A DNA stretch of 64,000 nucleotides from Pontibacillus salicampi (lineage in GTDB: Bacteria; Bacillota; Bacilli; Bacillales; BH030062). The translations under genes were made by a program, and so were the position numbers. Of the stretch, positions 42,430 to 50,938 are shown piece after piece. The stretch lies in contig NZ_JBHLTP010000008.1 in assembly GCF_042434395.1 (NCBI RefSeq), forward strand, positions 1 through 64,000, given 5' to 3'. Within the stretch, counting starts at the first letter, position 1. Every line of letters starts with the position of its first letter. Under the pieces are notes generated by a model, which made no database searches, had not been told where the DNA came from, and saw nothing but the letters and a program-made list of their open reading frames with translations.

Positions 42430-42741
42430 ATGATGCAAATGGAACCAATTTTTATTGATGGTCATCCTTTTACTGCTATTTCGGTGCAAATCCCTAAAAC
42501 AAATCTGTTAGTTGTCATGAACGAGAACGGCTATATTATGTGCGGTGCACTAGACGTGGATTTATTAAATGAAAAGCTGGCAGACAGAGATATAATAGCA
42601 GGGCGAGCTGTAGGAGTTAGGAGTATTCAGGATCTCCTCCATGCTCCTCTGGAAAAGGTGACAATAGGATCGAAAAAATGGGGATGGCAAGAAGGAATGG
42701 TTGGGAAAGATGCACTGTTAAAACTCGTTGAAAAAGCTTGA
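42430..42741 (+). CDS. yunC: DUF1805 protein YunC
   Basis: 103 residues. The conserved core NENGYIMCGALDVDLLNEKL and GRAVGVRSIQDLLHAPLE matches YunC/DUF1805, a small mixed alpha/beta fold of unknown function. An upstream GTG overlaps AAAGGAG; the ATG at 42430 has eight-base spacing. Monocistronic. Confidence 0.9.
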   Translation: MMQMEPIFIDGHPFTAISVQIPKTNLLVVMNENGYIMCGALDVDLLNEKLADRDIIAGRAVGVRSIQDLLHAPLEKVTIGSKKWGWQEGMVGKDALLKLVEKA

Positions 42742-42782
42742 GCAGTTTAATGTTATTCGTTATATGAAGGCATAGTGGAGAA

Positions 42783-42818
42783 AGAGCCTGATTGCAGAAA
42801 AAGCAATAGGTTCTTTTT
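42783..42818 (+). terminator. Rho-independent terminator
   Basis: Stem gagcctgattgc / gcaataggttct with one bulged base and a T5 tail. Confidence 0.7.
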
Positions 42819-43070
42819 CTGTTTTCCCTATCGTTTAGAAAAACATGTAATGAATTTAAGTGACTTTAATTAATGTACGCATTTACGCTTAGAGGATTAT
42901 TATCAATAATCACTCTATAATTATGCTTTTTAAAAAAGGATTTACAATGAAGAAGGGACTCATTTAGTGCTAATGTAATTAGACATTTCATACATTTACA
43001 TGAATTGTGTGCAAAGATGGAAACCTGCAGAAACGAAATAAAAAGATAGGACAAATTAAATAATTAAGGC

Positions 43071-43117
43071 AACCCCTCTCTTTCTTTAGCATACGTTTTA
43101 GGAGAGGGGGGTTTTTT
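43071..43117 (+). promoter_or_regulatory. Terminator-like hairpin enclosing the yunB ribosome site
   Basis: aacccctctc (43071-43080) can pair with gagagggg (43102-43109), which is the ribosome site itself; six T follow and the ATG comes immediately after. It can act as a terminator/attenuator or sequester the ribosome site. Confidence 0.6.
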
Positions 43118-43906
43118 ATGAGGAAGTATAAAGGAAGTCATAAACCAATGGCACCACCTCCGCCAGGTCAAATCGTGTTTATTACGTTTCTTTTTTTTAT
43201 TGTTAGTACGTTTGGAAGTCTATGGTTTATTAACCGTAGTATTGAACCAAAAATAATGGAAATAGCACAATTTAAAACAGAACAGCTGGCTAGAAAAGCG
43301 ATTATTGAGGCAGTAAATAAAAAGGTTGCAGAAGATTTAGACCCAAGGGAAATGGTTAATATTGATAAAGATTCGGAAGGAAACCCAGTCTTTGTGACTT
43401 GGAATCCAGTAACCATAAATAAAGTACAAAGGGATACATATTTTCGAGTGCAGCAGTATTTAGAAAGACTCGAAAATGGAGAGCCTGTAGATAGTAGTCT
43501 GGACATTGATATTAATGAAGAAGAGAAATCCACACAAGAGGAAGTAAAGGAGAAGCCTACCCTTACTACAATACCGTTAGGGCAGGCCACCAACAATGCA
43601 TTACTTGCAAACCTAGGTCCTGAAATTCCTGTTCACTTTCAAACAATTGGAGATGTAGAAACCAATGTCATTAAAAAATTCCATGAATGGGGAATTAATA
43701 ACCTTGCATTTGAAGTGAATGTACAAGTAGAAGTAAGGCTAAGAATTGTTTTACCTTTTTCCACTGAAACTACCCATGTGAAAACGGACATACTAGTTGC
43801 GAAGAATTCTATTCAAGGTAAGGTCCCATATTTTAATGGGGGATCGGGGAGCGGGGGAATAGATCCATCTATAGAAATTCCGTCAGGGCCCTTGTCTTCT
43901 CCTTAA
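43118..43906 (+). CDS. yunB: Sporulation protein YunB
   Basis: 262 residues. One membrane segment (~20-38), then an extracytoplasmic domain with IPLGQATNNALLANLGPEIPV and VRLRIVLPFSTETTHVKTDI, the YunB family hallmarks; Gly/Ser/Pro-rich tail. Needed for normal sporulation in B. subtilis, where it is sigma-E controlled. ATG directly after the hairpin T-run. Monocistronic. Confidence 0.92.
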   Translation: MRKYKGSHKPMAPPPPGQIVFITFLFFIVSTFGSLWFINRSIEPKIMEIAQFKTEQLARKAIIEAVNKKVAEDLDPREMVNIDKDSEGNPVFVTWNPVTINKVQRDTYFRVQQYLERLENGEPVDSSLDIDINEEEKSTQEEVKEKPTLTTIPLGQATNNALLANLGPEIPVHFQTIGDVETNVIKKFHEWGINNLAFEVNVQVEVRLRIVLPFSTETTHVKTDILVAKNSIQGKVPYFNGGSGSGGIDPSIEIPSGPLSSP

Positions 43907-43910
43907 TTAA

Positions 43911-43940
43911 TTGATACTATTATATACGTCTTAATACAAT
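43911..43940 (+). promoter_or_regulatory. Promoter of a small transcription unit
   Basis: TTGATA (43911-43916), 18-bp spacer, TACAAT (43935-43940). Confidence 0.5.
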
Positions 43941-44039
43941 TGAATTTGCGTGACCTTATCATATCGATGAGGTAGAGGTGCGTATAGCAAAAGTAACCAA
44001 TCGGAGGATGACAACGAAGAGGATTGGCGAAAGGGCTAT

Positions 44040-44186
44040 ATGCCGAAGTGTAATAAGGTGTCTTTCTTATTATGCTGGTATATTCCTGAACAGGGAAGAT
44101 ACTGTCATGCATGCCGAACGAATGGATTGCATGATGCGCTACTGATCGTAATGGAGGATAACACTTATATTTGCTATAGAAGATAA
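44040..44186 (+). CDS. Candidate 48-residue Cys-rich microprotein
   Basis: Begins MPKCNKVSFLLCWYIPEQGR, continues YCHACRTNGL and ends ICYRR. Five cysteines, including a CxxC, suggest a zinc-ribbon or redox peptide. The frame is open from 43970 without an earlier start. AAAGGG lies four bases before the ATG; a promoter lies 100 bp upstream and a terminator begins at the stop codon, so a short independent transcript is likely. It could also be a non-coding RNA or a gene remnant. Confidence 0.5.
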   Translation: MPKCNKVSFLLCWYIPEQGRYCHACRTNGLHDALLIVMEDNTYICYRR

Positions 44187-44233
44187 AAGCAGGTATGGAT
44201 AGGTTATTGACTCTATCATGCCTGCTTTTTTTT
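44186..44233 (+). terminator. Rho-independent terminator
   Basis: Left arm aaagcaggtatggatag, right arm ctatcatgcctgcttt, one bulge, then a long T-run. Confidence 0.88.
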
Positions 44234-44368
44234 ATTCCTCTTTTTCCACACCTTACACGTCTCTCTGGATGTGTACTTCAGTAACTGCATCTTCATGTCC
44301 ATCGTTCCTTTCCTTCTCATCATAAACATAACAAAGAAGGATAACACTAACCACAGGAGGGAACAAAG

Positions 44369-45916
44369 ATGGAAGGAACGATTTACTCACTATTACCACC
44401 ACTCATAATGCTTGTCCTTGTTCTAGCAACTAGGCAGGTATTAATATCCCTTGGAGCTGGTATTCTAGTCGGGGCATTTATGCTGAACGATTATGAGTTC
44501 TTAGCTTCTATTAATCAAATCTGGACTACCTTTTACACTATATTTTACTCTGATGGAGCAGTACAGTGGGGAAGCCTCTATTTGTTAAGCTTTCTATTGT
44601 TACTTGGCATCACCACTGCTTTCATGACTGCATCTGGTGGGAGCAGAGCCTTCGGAGAATGGGCTATAGGGCGTATCCGCACCCGTAAAGGTGCCCAAAT
44701 GATGCCGGCTATACTTGGAATTATTATCTTCATTGATGACTACTTTAATAGCTTGGCCATTGGGCAAGTAGCACGACCACTTACAGATCGGTATAAAGTG
44801 TCTCGCGCCAAGCTCGCTTATTTAATTGACTCTACCTCTGCACCTATTACCGTTATATCCCCTATTTCCAGTTGGGGAGCTTTCATTATTGGTACACTAG
44901 GCAGTATTATTACAGCTCAGGGGCTTACAGAAATAGGAGAGCTAGAAGCATTTATAAAAATGATTCCATTGAATTTCTATGTGTTTGCCGCTATTTTCTT
45001 AGTGTTTTTAACCATACTAACGAAATTTGATATTGGTTCTATGAAAAGACATGAAATTCGTGCTGAGCAAACCGGGGAACTGTTAACAAAGGGCAAAGAG
45101 GTGCCTGGAGATTTGGATAGTGAATTTACAGACCATAACAATGGAAAAGTTCTTCAACTAATCGTTCCAATAGCTGTCCTTTTAGTTGCTACTGTATCTG
45201 CTATGGTTATTACCGGTATTCAAGGATCAGAAGGGGAAGTAACTATTTTGTCTATCTTTGCTTCCACCAATGTGAATAAATCATTATTCTTTGGCGGGCT
45301 ATTTGCTGTGATTAGTGGACTTATATTATATCTGCCTCAGCCTTCCCCGAAATCCTCTTCCGGTAAGGTTATTTTCGAGGGGATGAAATCAATGCTTCCA
45401 GCCATCTATATTCTTTTACTTGCCTGGATGATTGGTTCCGTTATTGAAGCATTGGGTACAGGAACCTTCTTAGCTGAACAAGTGGAGGCAGCTAATATTC
45501 AAGCTTCTTACCTGCCTGTTCTAATCTTTCTTGTTGCCGGCATTATGGCATTTGCTACTGGTACTTCTTGGGGAACATTTGGTATTATGCTTCCTATTGC
45601 CGGGGAAATTGCCGTAAATACAGACGTCCAGATGTTCCTGCCAGCACTGGCTGCTGTTCTAGCAGGAAGTGTATTTGGAGATCATTGTTCTCCGATATCG
45701 GACACATCCATTCTTTCTTCTACTGGTGCTGGATCTAACCATATTGATCACGTAATGACCCAGCTGCCATATGCGTTTATAGGAGCGCTTGCTTCAGGGC
45801 TAGGGTACTTGTTATTTGCGCTTACGACTAGTACTATTCTTTCCTTGGCTGCAACGCTAGCTGTTGTACTAGTAATTGTGTTAATGGGGAGACCAAAATC
45901 GAGAATAACATCATAA
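44369..45916 (+). CDS. NhaC-family Na+/H+ antiporter
   Basis: 515 residues, about 12 membrane segments. NhaC/ArsB-type features: LLGITTAFMTASGGSRAFGEW, the charged IIFIDDYFNSLAIGQVARPLTDRY, DSTSAPITVISPISSWGAF, and GSVFGDHCSPISDTSILSSTGAGSNHIDH. Exchanges Na+ for protons or a metabolite such as malate/lactate; substrate not decidable. RBS AGGAGGG. Monocistronic. Confidence 0.9.
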   Translation: MEGTIYSLLPPLIMLVLVLATRQVLISLGAGILVGAFMLNDYEFLASINQIWTTFYTIFYSDGAVQWGSLYLLSFLLLLGITTAFMTASGGSRAFGEWAIGRIRTRKGAQMMPAILGIIIFIDDYFNSLAIGQVARPLTDRYKVSRAKLAYLIDSTSAPITVISPISSWGAFIIGTLGSIITAQGLTEIGELEAFIKMIPLNFYVFAAIFLVFLTILTKFDIGSMKRHEIRAEQTGELLTKGKEVPGDLDSEFTDHNNGKVLQLIVPIAVLLVATVSAMVITGIQGSEGEVTILSIFASTNVNKSLFFGGLFAVISGLILYLPQPSPKSSSGKVIFEGMKSMLPAIYILLLAWMIGSVIEALGTGTFLAEQVEAANIQASYLPVLIFLVAGIMAFATGTSWGTFGIMLPIAGEIAVNTDVQMFLPALAAVLAGSVFGDHCSPISDTSILSSTGAGSNHIDHVMTQLPYAFIGALASGLGYLLFALTTSTILSLAATLAVVLVIVLMGRPKSRITS

Positions 45917-45922
45917 GGGAAG

Positions 45923-45955
45923 GACCAACACAGACTGGTGTGTTGGTCTTTTTTT
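45923..45955 (+). terminator. Rho-independent terminator
   Basis: 10-bp perfect stem gaccaacaca / tgtgttggtc and a T-run. Confidence 0.88.
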
Positions 45956-46126
45956 ACACTTCTTGAAATTACTGAAAAATCTAAAAATTTATTTACATTT
46001 AGAAGGCCTTGTGGGTATAATACAAGCAACCGAACAAATATTCAGAAAAAAAGAAAAATTAGTACATTCTCTCATGATACGAGCATACGTTTATAGCATG
46101 GGAGAGAAGTGAAAGGGGAGGTTCAC

Positions 46127-47647
46127 ATGGAAAATCGCTCACAATGGGGAACACGGTTAGGGTTCTTGCTGGCTGCTATGGGCTCGGCGATTGGACTAGG
46201 AAACATTTGGAGGTTTCCTGCAACAGCTTATGAAAATGGCGGCGGTGCATTTTTTCTTCCGTATCTGTTTGCCCTGCTGACTGCGGGTATTCCTATTCTT
46301 ATTATGGAATATACCATCGGTCACAAACTAAGAGGATCTGCTCCAAAGTCCTTTAATAAAATGAACAAAGGTTTTGAATGGATTGGCTGGTGGCAAGTCG
46401 CCATTTCCTTTGTCATTTCTACGTATTATGCTGTGATTATCGCCTGGGCGTTGATGTTTGCCTGGTACGCAATTGGCTTAGATTGGGGAAGCGATACACA
46501 GGGATTCTTTTTATCCGATTTCCTGAACATGGCTGATCCAGGTGTCTTTGGAGATATGGTGCCTAAGATATTAATACCGCTTCTTCTAGTATGGGTTATT
46601 GTCCTTGGTGTTCTATCTCGAGGTGTAAAGAAAGGTATAGAGATTGCCAATAAAGTTTTCATTCCGACGCTTGTGGTATTATTCTTAATTATTGTTATTC
46701 GCGCGATTACATTGGAAGGTGCCGTTAACGGTTTGGATACGTTCTTTAAACCAGATTGGAGTAGAATAGCAGATGGAAGTGTATGGATTGCGGCCTATGG
46801 ACAAATATTTTTCAGTTTATCCATCGCATTTGCTATTATGATTACCTATTCTTCCTATCTTCCGAAGAAATCAGATATAACCAATAATGCATTTATAACG
46901 GGATTTGCGAACTCTTCCTTTGAATTATTAGCTGGTATTGGAGTCTTCGCTGCACTTGGATTTATGGCAAGTCAGGTTAGTACCCCAGTTACTGAAATTG
47001 TCGACGGGGGAATCATTTTAGCCTTCGTGGTATTCCCTGAAATTATTAACCAGATGCCTTTAGCTCCATTTTTTGGATTTTTATTCTTTGCTTCCTTAGT
47101 ACTTGCTGGATTGTCATCACTCATTTCTATTTCAGAAACATATGTAGCCTCTGTTTCTGAAAAGTTCAATATTTCTAGGACTGCCGCTGTTGTGTTTGGA
47201 GGGGGACTTGCTGCACTGATATCCCTCGCATATGCAACACAAGGAGGTCTGGTGCTCCTTGATACAGTAGACCACTTTATTATGAGTTATGGTGTGGCGC
47301 TCGCTGGTTTATTTGAAGTAGTAGCAATTGCCTGGTTCTTCAAAGGGCTTAAGGATCTTCAAAATCATGCCAACGAAGTGTCTGATATCAAGCTTGGACT
47401 GTGGTGGAGAGTCTGTCTAGGTGTTATTACACCAGCTGTCCTTGGATATATGATGATTCAAAACTTAAGTACAGAGCTTACAAATAGCTATGAGGGATAT
47501 CCGTTAGACTTCCTATTTACGTATGGATGGCTCGTAGCAATTGGAGCAATGGTTGTAGGGGCATTATTTACTGTTAAGGAGTGGCCATTAGAAGCAACAG
47601 GCTCCAGTAATGATCAATCAAAAGAAGATCAGGAGGTGGCGCAATAA
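46127..47647 (+). CDS. Neurotransmitter:sodium symporter (NSS family), MetP-type
   Basis: 506 residues, 11-12 membrane segments. NSS signatures: WGTRLGFLLAAMGSAIGLGNIWRFP, ENGGGAFFLPYL, and FSLSIAFAIMITYSSYLP. Sodium-driven amino-acid uptake; the coupled small subunit downstream points to the methionine/alanine importer subgroup. An ATG at 46109 precedes the ribosome site; the ATG at 46127, six bases after GGGGAGG, is used. Overlaps the small-subunit gene by one base. Confidence 0.93.
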   Translation: MENRSQWGTRLGFLLAAMGSAIGLGNIWRFPATAYENGGGAFFLPYLFALLTAGIPILIMEYTIGHKLRGSAPKSFNKMNKGFEWIGWWQVAISFVISTYYAVIIAWALMFAWYAIGLDWGSDTQGFFLSDFLNMADPGVFGDMVPKILIPLLLVWVIVLGVLSRGVKKGIEIANKVFIPTLVVLFLIIVIRAITLEGAVNGLDTFFKPDWSRIADGSVWIAAYGQIFFSLSIAFAIMITYSSYLPKKSDITNNAFITGFANSSFELLAGIGVFAALGFMASQVSTPVTEIVDGGIILAFVVFPEIINQMPLAPFFGFLFFASLVLAGLSSLISISETYVASVSEKFNISRTAAVVFGGGLAALISLAYATQGGLVLLDTVDHFIMSYGVALAGLFEVVAIAWFFKGLKDLQNHANEVSDIKLGLWWRVCLGVITPAVLGYMMIQNLSTELTNSYEGYPLDFLFTYGWLVAIGAMVVGALFTVKEWPLEATGSSNDQSKEDQEVAQ

Positions 47648-47751
47648 TGACAGGGAGCGCTATAGTAATGATGGTTGTCGGTATGCTCATCATTTGGGGA
47701 GGCTTAATTGCAAGCATTACAACCGCCATCAAAAAAGCAAAAGCAAATTAA
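47647..47751 (+). CDS. metS: Methionine/alanine importer small subunit (MetS-type)
   Basis: 34 residues: MTGSAIVMMVVGMLIIWGGL, then IASITTAIKKAKAN. A single membrane span with a basic C-terminal tail, the pattern of the small subunit that accompanies NSS importers such as corynebacterial MetPS. Start ATG overlaps the transporter stop (TAATG), with AGGAGGTGG upstream. Followed by a terminator. Confidence 0.9.
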   Translation: MTGSAIVMMVVGMLIIWGGLIASITTAIKKAKAN

Positions 47752-47757
47752 ATGGAA

Positions 47758-47791
47758 ACATCCTGGTAGGCTTCTACCAGGATGTTTTTTT
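47758..47791. terminator. Bidirectional terminator
   Basis: 12-bp perfect stem acatcctggtag / ctaccaggatgt, gctt loop, T8; between convergent metS and lytH. Confidence 0.9.
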
Positions 47792-48770
47792 ACTTTTTAT
47801 TTTTCAGCTTATGAGTTTCTCTTTCCCAAGATTTCAAGGACGGATAGGGGTCAAAGGAAAATTCACTATACCCATTATCCTTATACATCCCATAGTGCAG
47901 ATGAGGAGGGAATTTACCGGAGGTACCCGGAGGTCCATACCCTGTCGCGCCTACATACCCTATGACATCCCCAGGTTTGACGACTTGACCTACCTTTACT
48001 CCTTTTTCAAATCCATTTAAATGTGCGAAGTAGTGGTATATGTTATGAATGTCCCTCACCCCGATGCGCCAGCCTCCATATCGGTTCCAGCCCTTCATTT
48101 CCACCACACCATAGGAGGTAGAACGGACAGGAACGCCATAATTAGCAAAAATGTCTGTCCCTTCATGAATTCGTCTGCCGCCAAACCCTCTAGGGTCCCC
48201 CCACGTATTCCGATAGCTGTAATTGTGAAATAATGGAACAGGGAATATATGGTCCTTTAACTCAATGGTATTGTATGCTTTATATACTTTGGCTGTATTC
48301 ATAATGGATTGAACGGTCAAATCGCGTTCATACAATTTCCATAAAGCAATCTTTACATCCTGCTCCGTGCTTCCATATTCACTAATCCAGTTAGCTACCG
48401 TGTACAGTATATCAGCATCGTTAGAACGGTCGGCGACTCCATCCCCGTTTCCGTCCTTTCCAATTCCATTAAAGAGGGTAGCTTCTTCCTTGGAAACGAC
48501 ATTGGTTTGATTTGGATTGCCTGCTCCCTTCCAAATCTCTGGTGGAATGGTAATGGAAATTAAGTCTTTAGAAGCAGGCTCTTTTTGAATGTTTCGTTCA
48601 TACTGATCGACAGCAGCTAAATAATACCAAGGAACATGAGTGAGTGCCTCCATATTGTGATAGAGCACCATGCGTTCTTCGTATGGATTGCCCTCTTCTT
48701 TCGCATTAACATGGAATGGAATAAGTATAAGTGCAGCAACTGCTAGTAACGCTTTCATAAACAATTCCAT
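47790..48770 (-). CDS. lytH: M23 peptidase LytH/YunA, spore cortex maturation
   Basis: 326 residues. Signal peptide (~1-23), a central helical region with a Ca-binding-like DGNGDGVADRSND, then a LytM/M23 domain with zinc motifs HEGTD and HLHYG. In B. subtilis LytH trims tetrapeptide side chains to L-alanine in the cortex under sigma-K. The ATG at 48770 is only three bases from GGAGG; a TTG at 48764 is a spacing-preferred alternative. Confidence 0.9.
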   Translation of the reverse strand: MELFMKALLAVAALILIPFHVNAKEEGNPYEERMVLYHNMEALTHVPWYYLAAVDQYERNIQKEPASKDLISITIPPEIWKGAGNPNQTNVVSKEEATLFNGIGKDGNGDGVADRSNDADILYTVANWISEYGSTEQDVKIALWKLYERDLTVQSIMNTAKVYKAYNTIELKDHIFPVPLFHNYSYRNTWGDPRGFGGRRIHEGTDIFANYGVPVRSTSYGVVEMKGWNRYGGWRIGVRDIHNIYHYFAHLNGFEKGVKVGQVVKPGDVIGYVGATGYGPPGTSGKFPPHLHYGMYKDNGYSEFSFDPYPSLKSWERETHKLKNKK

Positions 48771-48893
48771 TCACCTCCATTTCATAGTCCTACCTATATT
48801 GTGCGACATGAGGAAGAAATCATAATTGGTAAATATATTTAGCAGAGCACAAAAAAATCCCTGAGACATTAAATGTACCCAGGGATTAGGCTC

Positions 48894-49676
48894 TTATTTA
48901 TCTTTATTCATTTCATAGGATTTCTCTTGCATATCACTCATTTGTTTTTGTTTAAGATCACGCTTATCTTTTTTAGACATGGTTTCATCATTGTACATTG
49001 CTTCTCCCTGTGGAGATTTGCGCATTTGTTCAATGGTCTTTTCAAGGGATTTACGGTAATTGTTATCATCGGTAGTTAAATTACTTAAGGAAGCTAAATC
49101 CTTGTGAGCGCCTTCTTCATCTGTTACATATACTTCATAGTAACGAGGAAGAACAGACATTGCTGTTTTCTTTGCAACGGTTGCTGCTTCATTTCGATTT
49201 ACTTCTCCATTTGGGGTATAAGCTATTAAAGCTTCTGCGTCAGTAATTAACGTTGCAGCATCTTTAATACCTTGACCTTGCAGCATCATGCGAGTAATTA
49301 AATCGGATACATTCTCCCGATTAATGACAGCATACCGAATTTCATCTTCACTTTTTGCTACCTGATCTTCATTGTAGCGGGAATAGCCAAAACGATCTGC
49401 AGCTGCATTATTATTGTTATCATTCTTCACTGAAGTATAGTTGGCATTGTCATAGGAATTAGGGTCATTTTCACCTGTATTAATTTTGTTCATTCCCATG
49501 CCATAGCGTTCATTTTCAGTACCATTGTTCATGTTCTTGCCATTATTATAGCCCCATGAGTTATATTGATCAGCATCATCTACATCCATTGCCGATTCAT
49601 TATTATTGATCCCACAGCCGCTAATAAATAAAGAGGCTGAACAAGCTGCAGCTACCATCCAGGATTTATAGTTCAA
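48894..49676 (-). CDS. yutC: YhcN/YlaJ-family spore lipoprotein (YutC-like)
   Basis: 260 residues. Lipobox ISGC with Cys21; a long Asn/Asp/Gly-rich linker (~22-105), then a YhcN/YlaJ domain (EIRYAVINRENVSDLITRMM; AATLITDAEALIAY; VYVTDEEG) and a Lys/Met-rich tail. Sporulation or germination lipoprotein. TTG start nine bases after AGGAGG. Confidence 0.88.
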   Translation of the reverse strand: MNYKSWMVAAACSASLFISGCGINNNESAMDVDDADQYNSWGYNNGKNMNNGTENERYGMGMNKINTGENDPNSYDNANYTSVKNDNNNNAAADRFGYSRYNEDQVAKSEDEIRYAVINRENVSDLITRMMLQGQGIKDAATLITDAEALIAYTPNGEVNRNEAATVAKKTAMSVLPRYYEVYVTDEEGAHKDLASLSNLTTDDNNYRKSLEKTIEQMRKSPQGEAMYNDETMSKKDKRDLKQKQMSDMQEKSYEMNKDK

Positions 49677-49833
49677 TGGAAAAACCTCCTATGAAATTTG
49701 TATAGACCTCTCCCTGTTCTTTAGCTTTAGTCAATATAAAAACTTCATGCTAGAAAATGTTGTACAGATCTGAAAGATGAAAGTAAAAAAATCCAAAATA
49801 TGATACACTGTATATAGCTAAGAGGTGATGAAG

Positions 49834-50109
49834 ATGGTTGAAATTCAAGGGAAAACATATAACATTCTCCACGATGAAAAAGAAGGTTTTCAACAGGAAT
49901 CCGTGGAACAACGGTTTAGTGATATATTAAGCAAATATGATTTTATTGTTGGGGATTGGGGTTATGGACAACTTCGTCTTCGCGGTTTTTTTGATGATCA
50001 AAATCCAAAGGCTACCTTTGATACCAAAATAAGTACATTAGAGGATTATCTTTTGGAGTATTGTAATTTTGGCTGTGCGTATTTCGTTATGAAAAAAGTA
50101 GACCAATAA
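49834..50109 (+). CDS. yutD: DUF1027 protein YutD
   Basis: 91 residues. The conserved RFSDILSKYDFIVGDWGYGQ and LRLRGFFDDQNPK segments and the ending EYCNFGCAYFVMKKV match YutD. Small cytosolic protein of unknown function. In-frame GTG and ATG codons at 49825-49830 coincide with the ribosome site GAGGTG; the ATG at 49834 is chosen. Divergent from yutC. Confidence 0.9.
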   Translation: MVEIQGKTYNILHDEKEGFQQESVEQRFSDILSKYDFIVGDWGYGQLRLRGFFDDQNPKATFDTKISTLEDYLLEYCNFGCAYFVMKKVDQ

Positions 50110-50145
50110 CAAAGGGTTTCATGAAGAAAACCCTTTGTTTTTCTG
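50108..50145 (+). terminator. Rho-independent terminator
   Basis: 12-bp perfect stem aacaaagggttt / aaaccctttgtt plus T-run, overlapping the yutD stop codon. Confidence 0.88.
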
Positions 50146-50221
50146 TATGCTGTCTTATAAATGGTGATATGTGGGTTGGTTTTTTGAATGTCACGATTTA
50201 TGGTCCTATTTTTGCCATTTC

Positions 50222-50260
50222 AAAAAGCTCCTTATCCTTTAAGAGGAAAGGGAGCTTTTT
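50222..50260. terminator. Bidirectional terminator
   Basis: Stem aaaaagctcctt / aagggagcttttt; serves the minus-strand gene ending at 50298. Confidence 0.75.
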
Positions 50261-50297
50261 TCTATGATGGAATACGCTTTAGACTTTCTCGACAGCT

Positions 50298-50585
50298 TTA
50301 TTGATTCTGTGTTTCTTGAGAAGGTTTTACATCTTCATCTGGATGGTCGTGAGTTGGATGAGATGCTGGATCCTGTCGTGGTAAGTCTTCGTGCAATGAT
50401 TTATTCTCATAGTTAAAGGCACTATAATAGCGTTGACCTTCACGCCACGGTGTGCTTTTATTCTCAACGGGTTTATCTTTATTCCGAGGAGCTCCATAAG
50501 GCCCTTCCGGAAGCTGTTCTGGTGTAACATAATTTCGCATTGCTTCCACATTTGCAAAATCAGAATAGCGTTTATCTTTGGCCAT
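50298..50585 (-). CDS. Hypothetical hydrophilic protein, 95 aa
   Basis: No family recognised. The N-terminus reads MAKDKRYSDFANVEAMRNYV and the rest is Pro/Asp/Glu/Asn-rich and probably disordered, ending with repeated His-Pro-Asp (PASHPTHDHPDED). ATG preceded by AAGGAGG, which lies within the hairpin described at 50587-50631. Own terminator downstream. Confidence 0.7.
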   Translation of the reverse strand: MAKDKRYSDFANVEAMRNYVTPEQLPEGPYGAPRNKDKPVENKSTPWREGQRYYSAFNYENKSLHEDLPRQDPASHPTHDHPDEDVKPSQETQNQ

Positions 50586-50586
50586 G

Positions 50587-50631
50587 AAAAAAACCTCCTT
50601 TCCGTTAGTGTGAACGGATGGAGGTTTTTTT
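50587..50631 (-). terminator. Terminator-like hairpin containing the next gene's ribosome site
   Basis: On the minus strand aaaaacctcc pairs with ggaggttttt; the 3' arm is the AAGGAGG ribosome site of the 95-residue gene and the T-run spans to its ATG. It also lies 20 bp past the stop of the DUF3055 gene and may end that transcript. Confidence 0.7.
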
Positions 50632-50649
50632 ATGTTGCAAGGAGGGGAA

Positions 50650-50919
50650 TCAAATAATTTCTCTTAGAAATTCCCTAAGTTCTTCTGCTTCTACTTCTGT
50701 CAGGTTGTAGGCGTGCTCTAAGTATCCTTCTTCCTCTACATCATCTTGTCCAAGGATTGCGTAATGGCTGCCTTGAAGGTCGATGACAATCTTCTTCCCA
50801 TAATACCTATCCGAAGTCATCACAGCTAAATCGTAACGATGAGAAGAGCCACTAAAGCTGACAAATCTAGTTTTTGTATCCTCTGTGTCATCATATAGAA
50901 AAAAACGCTCATCTGCCAA
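50650..50919 (-). CDS. DUF3055 protein
   Basis: 89 residues: ERFFLYDDTEDTKTRFVSF, then SDRYYGKKIVIDLQGSHYAI and an acidic C-terminal helix (TEVEAEELREFLREII), as in DUF3055 proteins of Bacillus. Function unknown. TTG start with AAGGGGGA about nine bases upstream. 19 bp downstream of glpX; probably one operon. Confidence 0.85.
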   Translation of the reverse strand: MADERFFLYDDTEDTKTRFVSFSGSSHRYDLAVMTSDRYYGKKIVIDLQGSHYAILGQDDVEEEGYLEHAYNLTEVEAEELREFLREII

Positions 50920-50938
50920 TTTAAATATCCCCCTTTAC

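Larger units (their letters stand above)
42742..43117. other. Intergenic region before yunB
   Basis: Holds the yunC terminator, a short palindrome gattatt / aataatc near 42896-42911, CATACATT at 42989-42996 (a good sigma-E-type -10, but with a poor -35) and the hairpin abutting yunB. No gene seen. Confidence 0.45.

Noticed and set aside
43903..44112. 69-codon minus-strand ORF near yunB
   Set aside because: No ribosome site; antisense to the promoter and microprotein unit, which explains the region better.
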